A stretch of 5,401 nucleotides of DNA from an uncultured Cellvibrionales bacterium (GTDB lineage: Bacteria > Pseudomonadota > Gammaproteobacteria > Pseudomonadales > UBA7434). Shown here one piece after another: positions 5,039 to 5,401 of this stretch. The position numbers and the translations under genes were made by a program. Location of the stretch: contig CALCNB010000017.1 in assembly GCA_937897785.1 (NCBI GenBank), forward strand, positions 1-5,401, in the 5' to 3' direction. The notes beneath the pieces are model-generated. The model was not told where the DNA came from, searched no databases, and worked only from the letters and a program-made list of their open reading frames with translations. Numbering within the stretch: the stretch's first letter is position 1; every line of letters begins with the position of its first letter.

Positions 5039-5401
5039 CTACAATAGCCGGACAGCTATCACACCCTCAATTGTCTGCAATTGATCTAACACAGTTTGGG
5101 AAGGCTCTGATTCAACATCAATCAAATTATAAGCTAAATCACCACGACTTCGATTCAATAAGTCAATCACGTTAATCTCATGCTCTGCCAAAATAGAAGT
5201 GATACTGCCTAACATGTTGGTGACATTTTTATTACTCACCGATAAGCGAAATCCAGAACTGCGGTCTAACACAGCCATAGGAAAATTCACTGAATTAATA
5301 ATGTTGCCATTTTCAAGATAATCCTGAATCTGATTAGCCGCCATCACTGCGCAATTTTCTTCGGCCTCTTCTGTGCTCGCGCCGATGTGAGGCATAAGAA
5401 T
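5039..5401 (-). CDS. serA: D-3-phosphoglycerate dehydrogenase, C-terminal end (5' end outside the window)
   Basis: The enzyme oxidises 3-phosphoglycerate to 3-phosphohydroxypyruvate with NAD+, the first step of serine biosynthesis in the cytoplasm. The last 120 residues are visible and the frame is open to the window edge. They begin ILMPHIGASTEEAEENCAVM, whose PHIG His is the catalytic His (E. coli His292). Next come the family linker (ending NIINSVNFP) and a C-terminal ACT domain from about GFRLSVSNKNVTNMLG to the end GVIAVRLL, with RGDLAYNLIDVE inside. One ACT domain directly after the catalytic domain indicates the shorter SerA form of about 400 residues, which is normally inhibited by serine. 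By eye, the E. coli serine-contact His344/Asn346 pair aligns with Asn/Asn here, so serine sensitivity cannot be assumed. The Met of LMPHIG is internal. The gene ends with TAG at 5041-5039. Confidence 0.95.
   Translation of the reverse strand: MLMPHIGASTEEAEENCAVMAANQIQDYLENGNIINSVNFPMAVLDRSSGFRLSVSNKNVTNMLGSITSILAEHEINVIDLLNRSRGDLAYNLIDVESEPSQTVLDQLQTIEGVIAVRLL

Overview
The window looks like an ordinary chromosomal stretch of a marine-type gammaproteobacterium with moderate GC. The evidence is the combination and sequence style of a bacterial ETF-ubiquinone oxidoreductase, a FabH-type ketoacyl synthase III, and a serA neighbourhood with a DUF1285 protein and a small lipoprotein. No transposon, phage, CRISPR, tRNA or rRNA signal is visible.

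Layout. The left, plus-strand half is about fatty acyl metabolism. It holds the 3' end of an acyl-CoA dehydrogenase (1-396) closed by a strong intrinsic terminator (440-486), then a ketoacyl-ACP synthase III (610-1695) preceded by a perfect 15-bp palindrome (545-559). A 264-bp intergenic region follows, with a candidate promoter, inverted repeats and a possible 27-codon leader ORF (1859-1942). After it comes ETF-ubiquinone oxidoreductase (most likely TTG start at 1960, end 3609). The right, minus-strand half is read from the window's right edge: the C-terminal ACT-domain end of SerA (5401-5039), a 170-bp gap with a candidate promoter, a small lipoprotein (GTG start at 4868, stop at 4290), and 10 bp later a DUF1285 protein (4279-3713). 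The two halves converge across a 103-bp gap (3610-3712) that has GC-rich inverted repeats but no clear U-tract terminator.

How the genes may work together. Acyl-CoA dehydrogenases pass electrons to ETF, and ETF-QO passes them to ubiquinone, so the first and third genes belong to one electron route although they are separate transcription units. The KAS III between them has all catalytic residues but carries Val where E. coli FabH has the pocket-limiting Phe87. It could therefore use longer acyl primers and link beta-oxidation products to fatty acid synthesis; this is inference. SerA starts serine biosynthesis. The lipoprotein and DUF1285 genes form a tight two-gene unit of unknown function.

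I found no convincing new biological system. The points most worth a second look are the leader-ORF and inverted-repeat arrangement upstream of ETF-QO, the altered KAS III pocket with its palindromic upstream site, and start-codon corrections for two genes.
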